Assembly: GCF_026153515.1 (NCBI RefSeq)
Contig: NZ_CP110644.1
Span: forward strand, 2,261,501-2,325,500
Source: Pseudomonas sp. KU26590
GTDB lineage: Bacteria; Pseudomonadota; Gammaproteobacteria; Pseudomonadales; Pseudomonadaceae
Direction: 5' to 3'
Length of the DNA stretch: 64,000 bases
Shown here: positions 1 through 9,209 of the stretch, in pieces
How positions within the stretch are numbered: position 1 is the stretch's first letter
How the letters are laid out: every line of letters starts with the position of its first letter
The notes under the pieces: generated by a model
What the model was told of the DNA's origin: nothing
The model's input: only the letters and a program-made list of their open reading frames with translations
The model's database searches: none
Position numbers and translations under genes: made by a program

Positions 1-194
1 AAATAACGAATGGGGAACGGGCTTTCCGGGGTCAGTTGATCCACCAGCGCACGAATGCCGCCGTCACGGCAGTCGTCGCAGATCACGATCTCCAGCTGAT
101 CGTAGTCCTGTGCAAATGCGCTGCGCAGCGCCAACTCGAAGTAGGTGGGTTTGTAGGCGGGAATGACGATGCTGACCAGGCGTGAAGCGCTCAT
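1..194 (-). CDS. Glycosyltransferase family 2, 5' end only (partial)
   Basis: Reading the minus strand from the ATG at 194 gives MSASRLVSIVIPAYKPTY, then a stretch ending in a CDDC motif, and the frame runs off the left edge. This is the first strand and nucleotide-binding loop of a GT-A family 2 glycosyltransferase. The start closely resembles the N-terminus of the large glycosyltransferase at 36307 (both read VS-V/I-VIPAY). It lies 77 bp downstream of the vioA-like gene on the same strand. A role as transferase of the 4-amino-4,6-dideoxyglucose (viosamine) unit is therefore plausible, but that is inference from position. Only about 64 residues are visible, so substrate and full domain layout cannot be judged. 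Confidence 0.75.
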   Translation of the reverse strand, partial: MSASRLVSIVIPAYKPTYFELALRSAFAQDYDQLEIVICDDCRDGGIRALVDQLTPESPFPIRY

Positions 195-271
195 CGGGTT
201 ACCTTGCGGCTGATTACGGGCGCCGGTCTGCGCTCATGGGCGCGGACCGGCGATTTGAAGGTGGGCGCTGC

Positions 272-1390
272 TCAGCGGTGTTCGGCCAGCGCCGTCTGCA
301 TGATGGCGATGACCCTGGCGAATTCCTCCGGGGTGAGGCTATCGAAGATCGGCAGGCACAGAACCCGATTCGACACGTCGCTCGCTACTTGCAGGCGGCC
401 CGGTCTGGCGGATTCCAGGCTGCGGTACATCGGGAACGACGAAATCAACGGGTAGAAATAGCGCCGGACCAGAATGTCCTGCTCGCGAAAACGCTCGAAC
501 AAGGCGTCGCGGCTGATCGGGAACGCATCGCCCACCAGCACCGGGAAATAGGAATAGTTGTGGTGCTCGCCGGGGCTCCAGAGCAAATCGATCCCGGGTA
601 TTTGCGTCAGGGCTTCACGGTACATCGTGTCGATCTGCTTGCGTCGGTCCAGTGCACCGTCGATGTAGTTGAGTTGCAGCAGACCGAACGCGGCGTTGAT
701 CTCACTCATCTTGCCGTTGATGCCGGGGGCGACGACGGTCACTTCATCGGCGAAACCGAAGTTCTTCAGGTAATCGATGCGTTTTTTGGTCTTCGCGTCC
801 GGGCAGACGATCGCGCCGCCTTCAAAGGTGTTGAAGACTTTGGTGGCGTGGAAGCTGAGCACCGACAGATCGCCATTGCGCAGCAGGCTTTGCCCCTGAT
901 GCTGCACACCGAAGGCGTGGGCGGCGTCGTAAATCACTTTCAGGCCATAACGGTCGGCGATTTGCTGGATGCGGTCGACGTCACACGGCATGCCATAGCA
1001 ATGCACCGGCATGATCGCGGTGGTCGCCGGGGTGATGGCCTCTTCGATGCGGTCGGGGTCGAGGTTGAAGGTGCCCGGCGCGATGTCGACGAACACCGGT
1101 TTCAGCCCATTCCACAGCAACGAATGGGCGGTGGCGACGAACGAGTAGGGGGTGGTGATGACTTCGCCGGTCACACGCAACGCCTGCAACGCCGTGAGCA
1201 GCGCCAGCGTGCCGTTGGAAAACAGGCACAAGTGCTCGACGCCCAGGTACTCGGCCAGGTCTTTCTCCAGCTTTTCATGGAAAGGCCCGGCGTTGGTCAG
1301 GCGCTTGCTGTCCCATATCTGCTGCAGATAAGGCATGAACTCTTCCAGCGGAGGCAGCAGAGGCTGGGTGACCGGGATCGTTTTACTCAT
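272..1390 (-). CDS. vioA: VioA-type dTDP-4-amino-4,6-dideoxyglucose transaminase (DegT/DnrJ/EryC1 family)
   Basis: The 372-residue protein has the layout of a sugar PLP aminotransferase. The aspartate that pairs with the pyridine ring sits in YDAAHA (D155), and the Schiff-base lysine is K184 in SFHATK, followed by a glycine pair. The N-terminus (VTQP, LPPLEEF, LTN-GPFH) is that of VioA, which converts dTDP-4-keto-6-deoxyglucose to dTDP-viosamine. Viosamine derivatives decorate flagellin in Pseudomonas syringae, where vioA sits with a glycosyltransferase, as it does here. The gene is followed on the same strand by a family 2 glycosyltransferase. FdtB-like or WecE-like specificity is the alternative. 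Family is secure; exact sugar is inferred. Confidence 0.8.
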   Translation of the reverse strand: MSKTIPVTQPLLPPLEEFMPYLQQIWDSKRLTNAGPFHEKLEKDLAEYLGVEHLCLFSNGTLALLTALQALRVTGEVITTPYSFVATAHSLLWNGLKPVFVDIAPGTFNLDPDRIEEAITPATTAIMPVHCYGMPCDVDRIQQIADRYGLKVIYDAAHAFGVQHQGQSLLRNGDLSVLSFHATKVFNTFEGGAIVCPDAKTKKRIDYLKNFGFADEVTVVAPGINGKMSEINAAFGLLQLNYIDGALDRRKQIDTMYREALTQIPGIDLLWSPGEHHNYSYFPVLVGDAFPISRDALFERFREQDILVRRYFYPLISSFPMYRSLESARPGRLQVASDVSNRVLCLPIFDSLTPEEFARVIAIMQTALAEHR

Positions 1391-1643
1391 AAGCTTCCTG
1401 TGCTCTCTTACGCGCTGCGGGCTGTGCGCGTTGACGCACGGCGGAACGCCCGCGCTGTAATGGCTGGCGTAGTCGAACGCTCGACGTCATCGAAATGGCG
1501 TTTGCGGCGCTATGGCACCGAAAAAAGCAAGAAGCCGGCCAACCCGCGTTGCGGCAAAGATGCGCTTGATATTCCGAACGCCTGATGCTTATTTTGTACG
1601 CCTTGCCGCACGGCGGCCTGCCCAACGAAAAAGGATTTGAGTC

Positions 1644-2987
1644 ATGAGTAGCGATGACCACCAATCACTCGCGCAGCGACTGATGGGCATTGATGAAATT
1701 GAATGCGTCACGCCGGATCTGAATGGCGTGCCACGAGGGAAGGTGATGACCGGCGAGGGCTTTTTGGAGGGCCGTCGGTTGCAACTGGCGCGGGGCGTGC
1801 TGCTGCAATGCATCATGGGCGGCTACCCGCCGTCGAAATTCTACGGCAGCGACGATGGCGACCTGGCCCTGATCGCCGATCCGCAGCAAACCCACATTCT
1901 GCCGTGGAGCGAGGAGCCCCGCGCTCTGGCGATCTGCGACGCCGACGAGCTCGACGGCCAGCCGTCGCCGCTGTCCACCCGCGGCCAGCTCAAGTCCGTA
2001 ATTGCCCGCTATGCCCGGCATGGCTGGTCACCGGTGGTGGCCACCGAGCTTGAGTTCTTTGTCTTCGCGGCCAACCCCGATCCGAGCCAGCCCTTCCAGC
2101 CGCCGGTCGGTCTGGACGGTCGGCGCGAAGACGGCCAGTCGGCGTTCAGCATCAGTTCCAACAACGGCCTGCGACCGTTCTTCAAAGAAGTCTACGCCTG
2201 TATGGCAGCGCTGGGCCTGCCCCGCGACACCGTCATGCACGAGATGGGCGTCAGCCAGTTCGAGATCAACCTGCTGCACGGCGATCCGCTGCTGCTGGCC
2301 GACCAGACCTTTCTGTTCAAACACATGCTCAAGGAAGTCGCGCTCAAGCACGGCCTGATCGTGGTGTGCATGGCCAAACCGCTGGCCCACACGCCCGGCA
2401 GCTCGATGCACATTCATCAGAGCGTGGTCGACACCGTCACCGGCGCAAATATCTTCAGCGATGACGAAGGCGAGGCCACGGACCTGTTCCAGCACTTCAT
2501 CGGCGGGCAGCAGGCGGCGATGGCCGACTTCACCGCGTTGTTCGCGCCTAACGTCAATTCCTACCAGCGCCTGTGCCATCCGTTTGCTTCGCCGAACAAC
2601 GCCTGCTGGTCCCACGACAACCGCGCGGCGGGCCTGCGCATTCCGGCCAGCGCACCGGTCGCCCGTCGGGTCGAGAACCGTCTGCCTGGCGCCGACGCCA
2701 ACCCGTATCTGGCCATTGCGGCCAGTCTGGCTGCGGGGCTCTATGGCATCGAGCACAGGCTGGAACCGTCGCCGCCGATCCAGGGCGAGTTCGTTGTGCC
2801 CGATAATCTGTCGTTGCCATGTACCCTGCACGCTGCTCTGGAACGTCTGACTCGCAGCACGTTGGCCAAGGAACTGTTTGGTGCCGAATTCATCGAAGGC
2901 TACGTCGCGTCGAAGACCCTGGAACTGACCAGCTTCTTCAACGAAATCACCCCCTGGGAGCGCCGCGTTCTGGCCGCTCAGGCTTAA
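1644..2987 (+). CDS. Glutamine synthetase family protein, probable gamma-glutamylpolyamine synthetase
   Basis: The 447-residue protein is a type I/III glutamine-synthetase-fold ligase. It has the N-terminal beta-grasp part (residues 1-110) and a catalytic part with the metal-binding ELEFF motif near residue 135, a GSSMHIHQS histidine motif and an NRAAGLRIP motif. It lacks the extra features of GlnA and resembles the PauA/PuuA group, which adds glutamate to putrescine or other polyamines for catabolism in the cytosol. In P. aeruginosa a pauA gene (PA3356) sits next to an MFS transporter and the flgZ-flgN-flgM-flgA block; the same neighbours occur here. A Shine-Dalgarno AAAGGA lies before the ATG. 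Substrate is inferred from family and synteny. Confidence 0.85.
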   Translation: MSSDDHQSLAQRLMGIDEIECVTPDLNGVPRGKVMTGEGFLEGRRLQLARGVLLQCIMGGYPPSKFYGSDDGDLALIADPQQTHILPWSEEPRALAICDADELDGQPSPLSTRGQLKSVIARYARHGWSPVVATELEFFVFAANPDPSQPFQPPVGLDGRREDGQSAFSISSNNGLRPFFKEVYACMAALGLPRDTVMHEMGVSQFEINLLHGDPLLLADQTFLFKHMLKEVALKHGLIVVCMAKPLAHTPGSSMHIHQSVVDTVTGANIFSDDEGEATDLFQHFIGGQQAAMADFTALFAPNVNSYQRLCHPFASPNNACWSHDNRAAGLRIPASAPVARRVENRLPGADANPYLAIAASLAAGLYGIEHRLEPSPPIQGEFVVPDNLSLPCTLHAALERLTRSTLAKELFGAEFIEGYVASKTLELTSFFNEITPWERRVLAAQA

Positions 2988-2999
2988 GAATCGCTGTTC

Positions 3000-3033
3000 G
3001 GAAATCCTCTGAAACCGAGGGTTTCCGTCTTTT
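3000..3033 (+). terminator. Terminator-like hairpin between the GS-family gene and the MFS gene
   Basis: The arms GGAAATCCTC (3000-3009) and GAGGGTTTCC (3017-3026) pair with one mismatch, leaving a 7-base loop, followed by GTCTTTT. It lies 13 bases after the upstream stop codon and ends 9 bases before the MFS start, so it may be an attenuating rather than a full terminator. Confidence 0.55.
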
Positions 3034-3041
3034 GGAACGTT

Positions 3042-4514
3042 ATGCGCCAAATCTGGAAGTCCTTTCGAGCGCTGTATTTTGCCTCGCTGATGATGTTGAT
3101 CGGCTCGGGCCTGCTCAGCACCTACCTTGCCTTGCGTCTGGCCGCCGATCAGGTCGATGGCCTGTGGGTCGGTGCGTTGATGGCGGCGAACTACGTCGGT
3201 CTGGCCCTGGGCGGCAAGATCGGCCACCGGTTGATCGGCCGGATCGGGCACATCCGTGCGTATGCAACCTGCGCCGGTATCGTCGGCGCCGCGGTGCTGG
3301 GCCACGGGCTGTTCGACTACCTGCCGGCGTGGATCTTCCTGCGGATGATTGTCGGCCTGGGCATGATGTGCCAGTACATGGTCATCGAGAGCTGGCTCAA
3401 CGAGCAGGCCTCGCCCAAGCAGCGCGGCACGGTGTTCAGCCTCTATATGATCGCGTCGTACCTGGGGCTGGTGCTCGGCCAGCTGATTCTGGTCATCCAC
3501 CCGCAGCTCGGCCCTGAACTGCTGATGCTCGTGGCGATGTGCTTCGCGCTCTGCCTTGTGCCTGTCGCCATGACCCGCAGCATTCACCCGGCGCCGATGC
3601 ACCCGGCCCCGCTGGAGCCGCTGTTCTTCATGCGCCGGGTGCCGCAATCCCTGACCACGGTGTTGAGCGCCGGCATGATCATCGGCTCTTTCTACGGTCT
3701 GGCGCCGCTCTATGCCGCGCAACAGGGGCTGTCCACCGAGCACGTCGGTCTGTTCATGGCCAGCTGCATCGGCGCGGGCCTTATCGTCCAAGGCCCGCTG
3801 GGCAAACTGTCGGACCGCTACGACCGCGCCTGGCTGATCCGCGGTGTAGCGGTGTTGCTGGTGCTGGCTTCGCTGCCGCTGGCGATTCTCCCCAACGTGC
3901 CCATGGAGCTGCTGCTGGCGGTGGGCTTCCTGGCCTCTCTGCTGCAGTTCTCGCTGTATCCGCTGGCCGTGGCATTCTCCAACGACCACGTCGAAGGCGA
4001 ACGCCGCGTCTCCCTGACGGCCATGCTGCTGATGACCTACGGCGTCGGCGCGAGTATCGGACCGTTGGTGTCCGGCGTGCTGATGAAGATGTTCGGCAGC
4101 AACATGCTTTATGCCTTCGTCTGCTTCGTGGCGCTGGTCCTGGTGCTGCGTATTCGTCCGAAAGCCGTCACCAACCTGCACCAGGTAGAAGACGCCCCGC
4201 TGCACCACATCGCCATGCCCGACAGCATGTCCAGCTCGCCGCTGGTGGTCGCCCTTGACCCTCGGGTTGATGAGCAGGTGGTGCAGGATCAGATGCAGGA
4301 CGTTGAGCCTGAGGTTTCGTTTGATGTCGCGCCGGATGTGGCGGCTGAGACTGACGTGCAGCCGGAGACGGTGGAGCGGGTTGTGGCGTCAGGCGAAGGC
4401 GTTGTGCGGCCGGTGGCGATAATGGATGAGGAAGTGGCTGCTGAACCTGATGCGGCTGGGTCGGAGGAAGCGGTTGAGGTGCGTCGGGATGTTGGGGTGG
4501 ATCGGCCTTTGTGA
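3042..4514 (+). CDS. MFS transporter (YcaD-like) with a long acidic C-terminal tail
   Basis: The 490-residue protein has about twelve hydrophobic segments over residues 10-380 and an MFS loop signature (GKLSDRYDRAW) between helices 8 and 9. This is typical of YcaD/UMF-type major facilitator proteins of the inner membrane. After residue about 385 comes a hydrophilic, strongly acidic tail of some 105 residues rich in D, E, V and P, predicted cytoplasmic and disordered. The substrate is unknown. The position after a GS-family gene and near flgZ matches PA3355 in P. aeruginosa. Polyamine or drug transport would fit the neighbour but is not shown. Confidence 0.8.
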   Translation: MRQIWKSFRALYFASLMMLIGSGLLSTYLALRLAADQVDGLWVGALMAANYVGLALGGKIGHRLIGRIGHIRAYATCAGIVGAAVLGHGLFDYLPAWIFLRMIVGLGMMCQYMVIESWLNEQASPKQRGTVFSLYMIASYLGLVLGQLILVIHPQLGPELLMLVAMCFALCLVPVAMTRSIHPAPMHPAPLEPLFFMRRVPQSLTTVLSAGMIIGSFYGLAPLYAAQQGLSTEHVGLFMASCIGAGLIVQGPLGKLSDRYDRAWLIRGVAVLLVLASLPLAILPNVPMELLLAVGFLASLLQFSLYPLAVAFSNDHVEGERRVSLTAMLLMTYGVGASIGPLVSGVLMKMFGSNMLYAFVCFVALVLVLRIRPKAVTNLHQVEDAPLHHIAMPDSMSSSPLVVALDPRVDEQVVQDQMQDVEPEVSFDVAPDVAAETDVQPETVERVVASGEGVVRPVAIMDEEVAAEPDAAGSEEAVEVRRDVGVDRPL

Positions 4515-4583
4515 TCGCGGCTTGGCTGTCCGGGCTCCCACAGGTGGGTTGTCTCACGCAGACAGCCCGAGCACCGCGAAATC

Positions 4584-4804
4584 CTGTAGGAGCGCGCTTG
4601 CCCGCGAAGGCGGTGTGTCTGTGAAATGGATGTCGGCTGGCCCACCGCGATCGCGGGCAAGCTGCCTCCCACAGATTCAGTGCCTGACTCCGAAATTTTT
4701 GCTGAGGCAAAACCTGTAGGAGCGCGCTTGCCCGCGAAGGCGGTGCGTCTGTGAAATGGATTTCGGCTGACTCACCGTATTCGCGGGCAAGCGCGCTCCT
4801 ACAG
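4584..4804 (+). repeat. Two REP doublets (REPINs) between the MFS gene and the T6SS island
   Basis: Two elements, 4584-4674 and 4713-4804, each consist of GTAGGAGCGCGCTTGCCCGC and its inverted partner around a spacer of about 45 bases (GGCGGTG.. to ..CACCG). This is the typical two-armed Pseudomonas REP arrangement. The gap from 4515 to 4892 holds nothing else recognisable. The downstream and upstream genes converge here, so a transcript-end role is possible. Confidence 0.85.
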
Positions 4805-4892
4805 TTGATCTCCATTCAACCGCCGATCTGCCGCGCGCCGCTGAAACTGCGGTGAGCTTGCTGGCGAATGGGGTGTTTCATCCGGCAAAACT

Positions 4893-5687
4893 CTACGGGG
4901 TAGATCCAGCCTCCAGCAGCCACTGCAGGAAAGAGTCCCAAGGGCTATCCTCGTATTCCCCGAATGTTTGCCTGTTACGTTCAGCACAGTCACGCAGCGT
5001 TTTGGCAAACTGCGGCTCGCCTTCACGCGTCAGCAGGTCTGCCATTTTCGATAAAGCATCTGGATCGCCACTGAGAGCGGCCCGCCATCTGAGTGAAGTT
5101 CCAAGACCCGCCGGATCAAACTCCGGTCCCTCAGAATGCGTGACTAAAATATCCGCCAGTAGGTTGTGTCCCGCTGGAACCTTGTTTTGTAGGAGCCAGG
5201 CCACCAGCGGGACTGCGTAGAGAGGGTAGCCTTCGTCAAGATTCAAAGTCACCAAGCGCGCAGCGGCTCGCCAATAACCTTCTCGAGCCGCCTCAACATA
5301 GTAGAATTTGGCCGTAGGCCCGGAATCGGGTTTATCCGCTTCGTTGAACGCGGCCAGTGCGAATTTGCTTGGTTTCTTCAGGCTGATAGGGGTACAGGAG
5401 AAGTATTTATCGTCAACCGTGGCGTCAGGTGTACTCATCCAGATTTCTTGATCCCGGATGGCGTCCCTAATCACGTCCGACACCGCTTGCTCGCTGATAG
5501 ATTCGAAAACCCACTCCGCGCTTGCATAGTCTAGATCGAGACGCGGATCCCAGTTAAAGACGTAAGAAGGAGCGCTGGGTGATTTACTAATAAATGGGTG
5601 GTTACCGAATTGGCTTATCGCAAGAAAGCTAATCACTAAGATTGACGCAAGCACGCAGCCCACGAGTTTGTTCGATCGTCTATTCAT
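4893..5687 (-). CDS. Membrane-anchored Sel1-like protein, putative third T6SS immunity protein
   Basis: The 264-residue protein has an N-terminal hydrophobic segment (about residues 8-27) preceded by basic residues. This could be an uncleaved signal anchor exposing the rest to the periplasm. The C-terminal part (about residues 125-250) has helical pairs of the Sel1/TPR type (YVEAAREGYWRAAARLV, LRWRAALSGDPDALSKMADLL). Its start lies 5 bases after the stop of the upstream lipoprotein gene with no clear Shine-Dalgarno, suggesting translational coupling. It is the last gene of the VgrG-effector operon. P. aeruginosa pldB is likewise followed by three tandem Sel1-type immunity genes (PA5088-PA5086). 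It is much diverged from its two upstream neighbours, so the immunity role is inference. Confidence 0.6.
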   Translation of the reverse strand: MNRRSNKLVGCVLASILVISFLAISQFGNHPFISKSPSAPSYVFNWDPRLDLDYASAEWVFESISEQAVSDVIRDAIRDQEIWMSTPDATVDDKYFSCTPISLKKPSKFALAAFNEADKPDSGPTAKFYYVEAAREGYWRAAARLVTLNLDEGYPLYAVPLVAWLLQNKVPAGHNLLADILVTHSEGPEFDPAGLGTSLRWRAALSGDPDALSKMADLLTREGEPQFAKTLRDCAERNRQTFGEYEDSPWDSFLQWLLEAGSTP

Positions 5688-5692
5688 AAATT

Positions 5693-6781
5693 TTAATCCC
5701 AGCTACGCCATTGCAATTTCTTTCTGATCGCCTTGAGCTTTAGTCTCAACGGGCTCAACCGCAATCCGGTTGTTGGATTGAGATCTTTTCGTCTGCTCAT
5801 TTCATTAACCGTCAACTTACTTGGTGCTAACGGCGTAGTGGCTGCATCGCGAGCACGTTTCCATTGAAACGTCTCGTCCCAGACGGGAAGTTTTGTCGGT
5901 GGAAGGGGAACGATTTCGTCGATGTCCAGCACCTGAGGATCAAGATTTTTGTACCTGGTTAGAAAACGTGCAATCAGTTTGTATCGGCGATCTCCCTCAA
6001 TACGTTCGTCCGGATTAAACATCCTGGAATCCCTCTCAAGTGCGCTGCCATAATCAGTGCTCGCCAAAGCAGATGCGCTTTCGACGTCTCCAAATTTAGT
6101 AGCGGTACGAAGGGCAAGCAGCGCTTGTTCATGGTTATCTTTGTGTGCGCTGATTTCAAAGTAAAGATTTGCGGCGTCAACGCTGCCCTGTCCCATAGCG
6201 CAGCGCAGCATAGACAATGCAATAAAGCTGTTTTTAGACGATTGAAGTAGTGATTTTGCTATCAGGAATTGCGCTTCCGGATTGCCCAAGTCAGCCGCGC
6301 GTCTGATGTAGTAGCGCGCAGCAGAGGTGTCCTTTTGCACTCCATAACCGGACTCAAGATAAAGCCCCATATCGTAATACCCCCTGGGATTGCCATGGGC
6401 TAATAGGTGTTTCACCAGACCTATAGCTTCTTCGGCTGGCCTCTCGGTAGTGGTTTTGTCCTGTATTAGCAAAGCTTGCAAGCTCCTCGCTGCACGATAA
6501 TCACCATAGGCAGCGGCAATTCGGTAGTAACGTGCAATTTGATCGAAATCCTTCGGACCTCTCACTTGGGAGAGGTGCCGTCCATATTTATAAAAGGCAT
6601 CCTCGTGTGGACTGATATTTTGTAGCCTGTCCGGCTCCTGCACGCACTCAAACTTCGGGTTTCTGGACACGGCATTGTAATCGGTGAATTCAGGGACGAA
6701 GCTTTTTGGTTCTTCAACTTTGGTGTCGCAGCCGCTCAGAAATAGCGCTATTAGCAACCCTGCTGATCCGAGGTAGTTCAT
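5693..6781 (-). CDS. Sel1-repeat lipoprotein, probable immunity protein to the phospholipase D effector
   Basis: The 362-residue protein starts with a lipoprotein signal (LFLSGC, lipidated Cys18). It has Sel1-type repeats over about residues 75-240, for example the helices FDQIARYYRIAAAYGDYRAA and DTSAARYYIRRAADLGNPEA, and a basic C-terminus. Periplasm-facing Sel1 lipoproteins directly downstream of a Tle5 phospholipase D are the known immunity type (Tli5), which bind the effector and block membrane attack. It is clearly paralogous to the gene split by the IS element just upstream. With that copy broken, this is the best intact candidate for immunity. The interaction is inferred from family and order. 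Confidence 0.75.
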   Translation of the reverse strand: MNYLGSAGLLIALFLSGCDTKVEEPKSFVPEFTDYNAVSRNPKFECVQEPDRLQNISPHEDAFYKYGRHLSQVRGPKDFDQIARYYRIAAAYGDYRAARSLQALLIQDKTTTERPAEEAIGLVKHLLAHGNPRGYYDMGLYLESGYGVQKDTSAARYYIRRAADLGNPEAQFLIAKSLLQSSKNSFIALSMLRCAMGQGSVDAANLYFEISAHKDNHEQALLALRTATKFGDVESASALASTDYGSALERDSRMFNPDERIEGDRRYKLIARFLTRYKNLDPQVLDIDEIVPLPPTKLPVWDETFQWKRARDAATTPLAPSKLTVNEMSRRKDLNPTTGLRLSPLRLKLKAIRKKLQWRSWD

Positions 6782-7653
6782 ATCAGTCCTTGTGTTTACT
6801 ATTTGCTTTGATTGCTCATGCAGCGAGGTGTATTACCTCAACCCGCTCAACGGCCAGCCTGTGGCTGGATCGAGTTGCTTCTCCTCACACATCCGCGCGA
6901 TCAACTCTTCGCTGGGGGGAGAAGGAGGCACGGCGGCGTCGCGCTTGCGCTTCCATTCGAATGTTTCGTCCCACTCGGGGAGTTTGGCGGGGGGGAGGGG
7001 GACGATTTGGTCGATGTCGGGGACTTTGGCGCCGAGGTGTTCGTATCTCTGCAGGAAATCTTCAATGAGTCCATAGCGCCGAGATCTTTCCTTATCCTCG
7101 TCTAGCCCCAAATTGTCGAGCAAACCTTTCTTGCTCGAACTCAAGAAAGAAAGTCTCAGGCCCATAGCGGCCGACGAGTCTCCGGCTCTTACTGCTGCTT
7201 GAAAGCCTCGAACTGCTTCGCCAAAATCACGTTGAACTTGTCTGTCATTAGCGTAGCGAATTGCGGCTGCTTTATGCCCTTGTTCCATAGCGCAACGAAT
7301 CATTAAAAATGCGATTCCACCAGCGCCCTTGATCGGTGCTAATAATTCGCCGACGTAATACAATCCTTCCGGATTGCCGAGGTCTGCGGCACGTCGGAAA
7401 TAATACCTAGCAGCCTCAACGTCTTGCCGCACCCCATATCCCAATTCCAGATAGTGGCCCATGTCGTAAAATGCGCCCGGGATATTTCTGGCCATAAGAT
7501 CCTCTACAAGATTGATTGTTTCCCTTGCCGGTCGTGGCGAACTTGTCAGTCCTTGAGATAGAAGGCCTTGCAGTCTTGCCCCCGGTGTCAGGATAGTTGT
7601 CGCCTCTCCGGTTTTTCCTAAAAAAGTATATCGGGGGCGGAAAGAGACTGGTC

Positions 7654-8157
7654 GTGCCGTACTATTCACCTGAACGCAGAGCCGCATTACTCAAAATGCT
7701 GCTTCCCCCGCTGAACCTGTCGATGGCCGAGGTTTCCCGGCGCGAAGGGGTCAGCGAAATGTCTTTGTCCAACTGGCGCAAACAGCTCAGTTCTGAAGGA
7801 AGTGCAGTGTCCGAAAACAAGCCGCTGACCGAGAACTGGTCAGCCGAAACCAAGTTTGCTGTCGTGCTTGAAGCCGCCGGTTTGTCCGAGATCGACCTGG
7901 GTGAATACTGCCGCCGCAAAGGCCTTTACCCCGAGCAAATCACGGCCTGGCGACAAGCCTTCATCACCGGCCAGAAATCGGAAAAGGCCCTGCAAAAAGA
8001 AGAACGAGACCAGGCGCGCAAAGACAAGAAACGCATCCAGGAACTTGAGCGCGAACTGCGCCGCAAAGACAAGGCGCTCGCTGAAACAGCCGCGTTATTG
8101 GTGCTGCGAAAAAAGCTCAACGACTACTGGGGAACGACCGACGACGAGGCCAACTAA
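7654..8157 (+). CDS. IS3-family transposase OrfA (helix-turn-helix protein)
   Basis: From the GTG at 7654 (preceded by GGAAAGAG) the frame encodes 167 residues. Two helix-turn-helix-like segments are visible: AEVSRREGVSEMSLSNW near the N-terminus and IDLGEYCRRKGLYPEQITAW in the middle. A highly charged coiled coil (about residues 108-155, rich in K, E and R) follows and probably serves dimerisation. Such two-part OrfA proteins bind the element ends. The frame contains a slippery A6G stretch near its end, allowing fusion to OrfB. An upstream in-frame TTG at 7597 is less likely because it has no ribosome site. Confidence 0.8.
   Translation: MPYYSPERRAALLKMLLPPLNLSMAEVSRREGVSEMSLSNWRKQLSSEGSAVSENKPLTENWSAETKFAVVLEAAGLSEIDLGEYCRRKGLYPEQITAWRQAFITGQKSEKALQKEERDQARKDKKRIQELERELRRKDKALAETAALLVLRKKLNDYWGTTDDEAN
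8109..8115 (+). other. Slippery heptamer for programmed -1 frameshift (A AAA AAG)
   Basis: In the OrfA frame the codons read CGA AAA AAG, giving A-AAA-AAG at 8109-8115, the classic IS3-family slip site. After a -1 slip the frame stays open through 8184 and on to the stop at 9207-9209, joining OrfA to OrfB. Confidence 0.8.
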
Positions 8158-8183
8158 CGTCTCTGCCAGAGCGGCAGTTACTC

Positions 8184-9209
8184 GTGGCCTGGCTGGGCGA
8201 AGCGGTCGCGGCGGGAGCCAGAAAAATCAGGGCCTGTCGGGAAGTTGGTCTGTCGCTGCGCACCTTGCAACGGTGGACTCAAACAGACGCTATCCAGACC
8301 GACGCCCGTACGACGGTCACACGGCCAACGCCACGAAATGCGCTGACCGAGGCAGAGCGACAGGCCATTGTGACGCTGTGTAACAGCCCGCAGTATGCCC
8401 ACTTGCCGCCAAGCCAGATCGTGCCGCGCCTGGCCGATCAAGGGCGCTATCTGGCGTCGGAGGCGACGATCTATCGTGTCTTGCGAGCGACGGGGCAACA
8501 GCAACATCGAGGCCGTAGTCAGCGCCCCAGACGGTACGCCGCACCAACGACGCATGCGGCCAAAGCGCCGAACCAAGTGTGGTCGTGGGACATCACGTAC
8601 CTGCCGTCGCCGATACGCGGCCAGTTTTATTACCTCTATCTGATCGAGGATATTTACAGCCGCAAGGCCGTGGGCTGGGAAGTCTATGAGGCGGAAAGTG
8701 GCGAGAAAGCCGCTGCGCTGCTGCAACGCAGCGTGATCGGTGAGCAGTGTTTACAAGACCCGCTGGTGCTGCACTCGGATAACGGCGCGCCGATGAAATC
8801 GGTGACACTGCTGAGCAAAATGTACGACCTGGGTATCACCCCGTCACGTGGCCGACCGCGTGTCAGCAACGACAATCCGTACTCGGAGTCGTTGTTTAGA
8901 ACACTGAAATACTGCCCGCAATGGCCGCAGGATGGTTTTGCCAGTTTGGACGCCGCACGCAGCTGGGTGAGGGACTTCATACGGTGGTACAACAACGAGC
9001 ACCGACATAGCCGTATCCGGTTCGTCACACCGGCTGAGCGGCATCGAGGACTGGATCATAAAGTCTTGGCCCAGCGACATGAGCTGTACGAACGAGCCAA
9101 GGAAAAAAGACCGGAACGGTGGTCAGGCCGGACGCGTAACTGGGAACCGATCGGCACCGTGCTGCTGAATCCGGATCGAGAGCAACAGGTCGAGAAAAGA
9201 GCAGCATAG
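8184..9209 (+). CDS. IS3-family transposase OrfB (DDE integrase core)
   Basis: The frame, in -1 phase to OrfA, encodes an N-terminal helix-turn-helix (LSLRTLQRW) and an rve-type integrase core. The catalytic triad is complete: D136 in WDITYL, D199 in LHSDNGAP and E235 in NPYSES, with 35 residues between the second D and E as expected for IS3 transposases. The frame is open upstream to the slip site at 8109, so the active enzyme is probably an OrfAB fusion of about 518 residues. The GTG at 8184 is only the first start-like codon and may not be used. The element appears intact. Confidence 0.88.
   Translation: MAWLGEAVAAGARKIRACREVGLSLRTLQRWTQTDAIQTDARTTVTRPTPRNALTEAERQAIVTLCNSPQYAHLPPSQIVPRLADQGRYLASEATIYRVLRATGQQQHRGRSQRPRRYAAPTTHAAKAPNQVWSWDITYLPSPIRGQFYYLYLIEDIYSRKAVGWEVYEAESGEKAAALLQRSVIGEQCLQDPLVLHSDNGAPMKSVTLLSKMYDLGITPSRGRPRVSNDNPYSESLFRTLKYCPQWPQDGFASLDAARSWVRDFIRWYNNEHRHSRIRFVTPAERHRGLDHKVLAQRHELYERAKEKRPERWSGRTRNWEPIGTVLLNPDREQQVEKRAA

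Noticed and set aside
2028..4208. Open frame of 726 codons on the minus strand
   Set aside because: It lies antisense to the GS-family and MFS genes, is Q/H/R/D-rich as expected for a shadow of GC-rich coding, and has no start context or domain.
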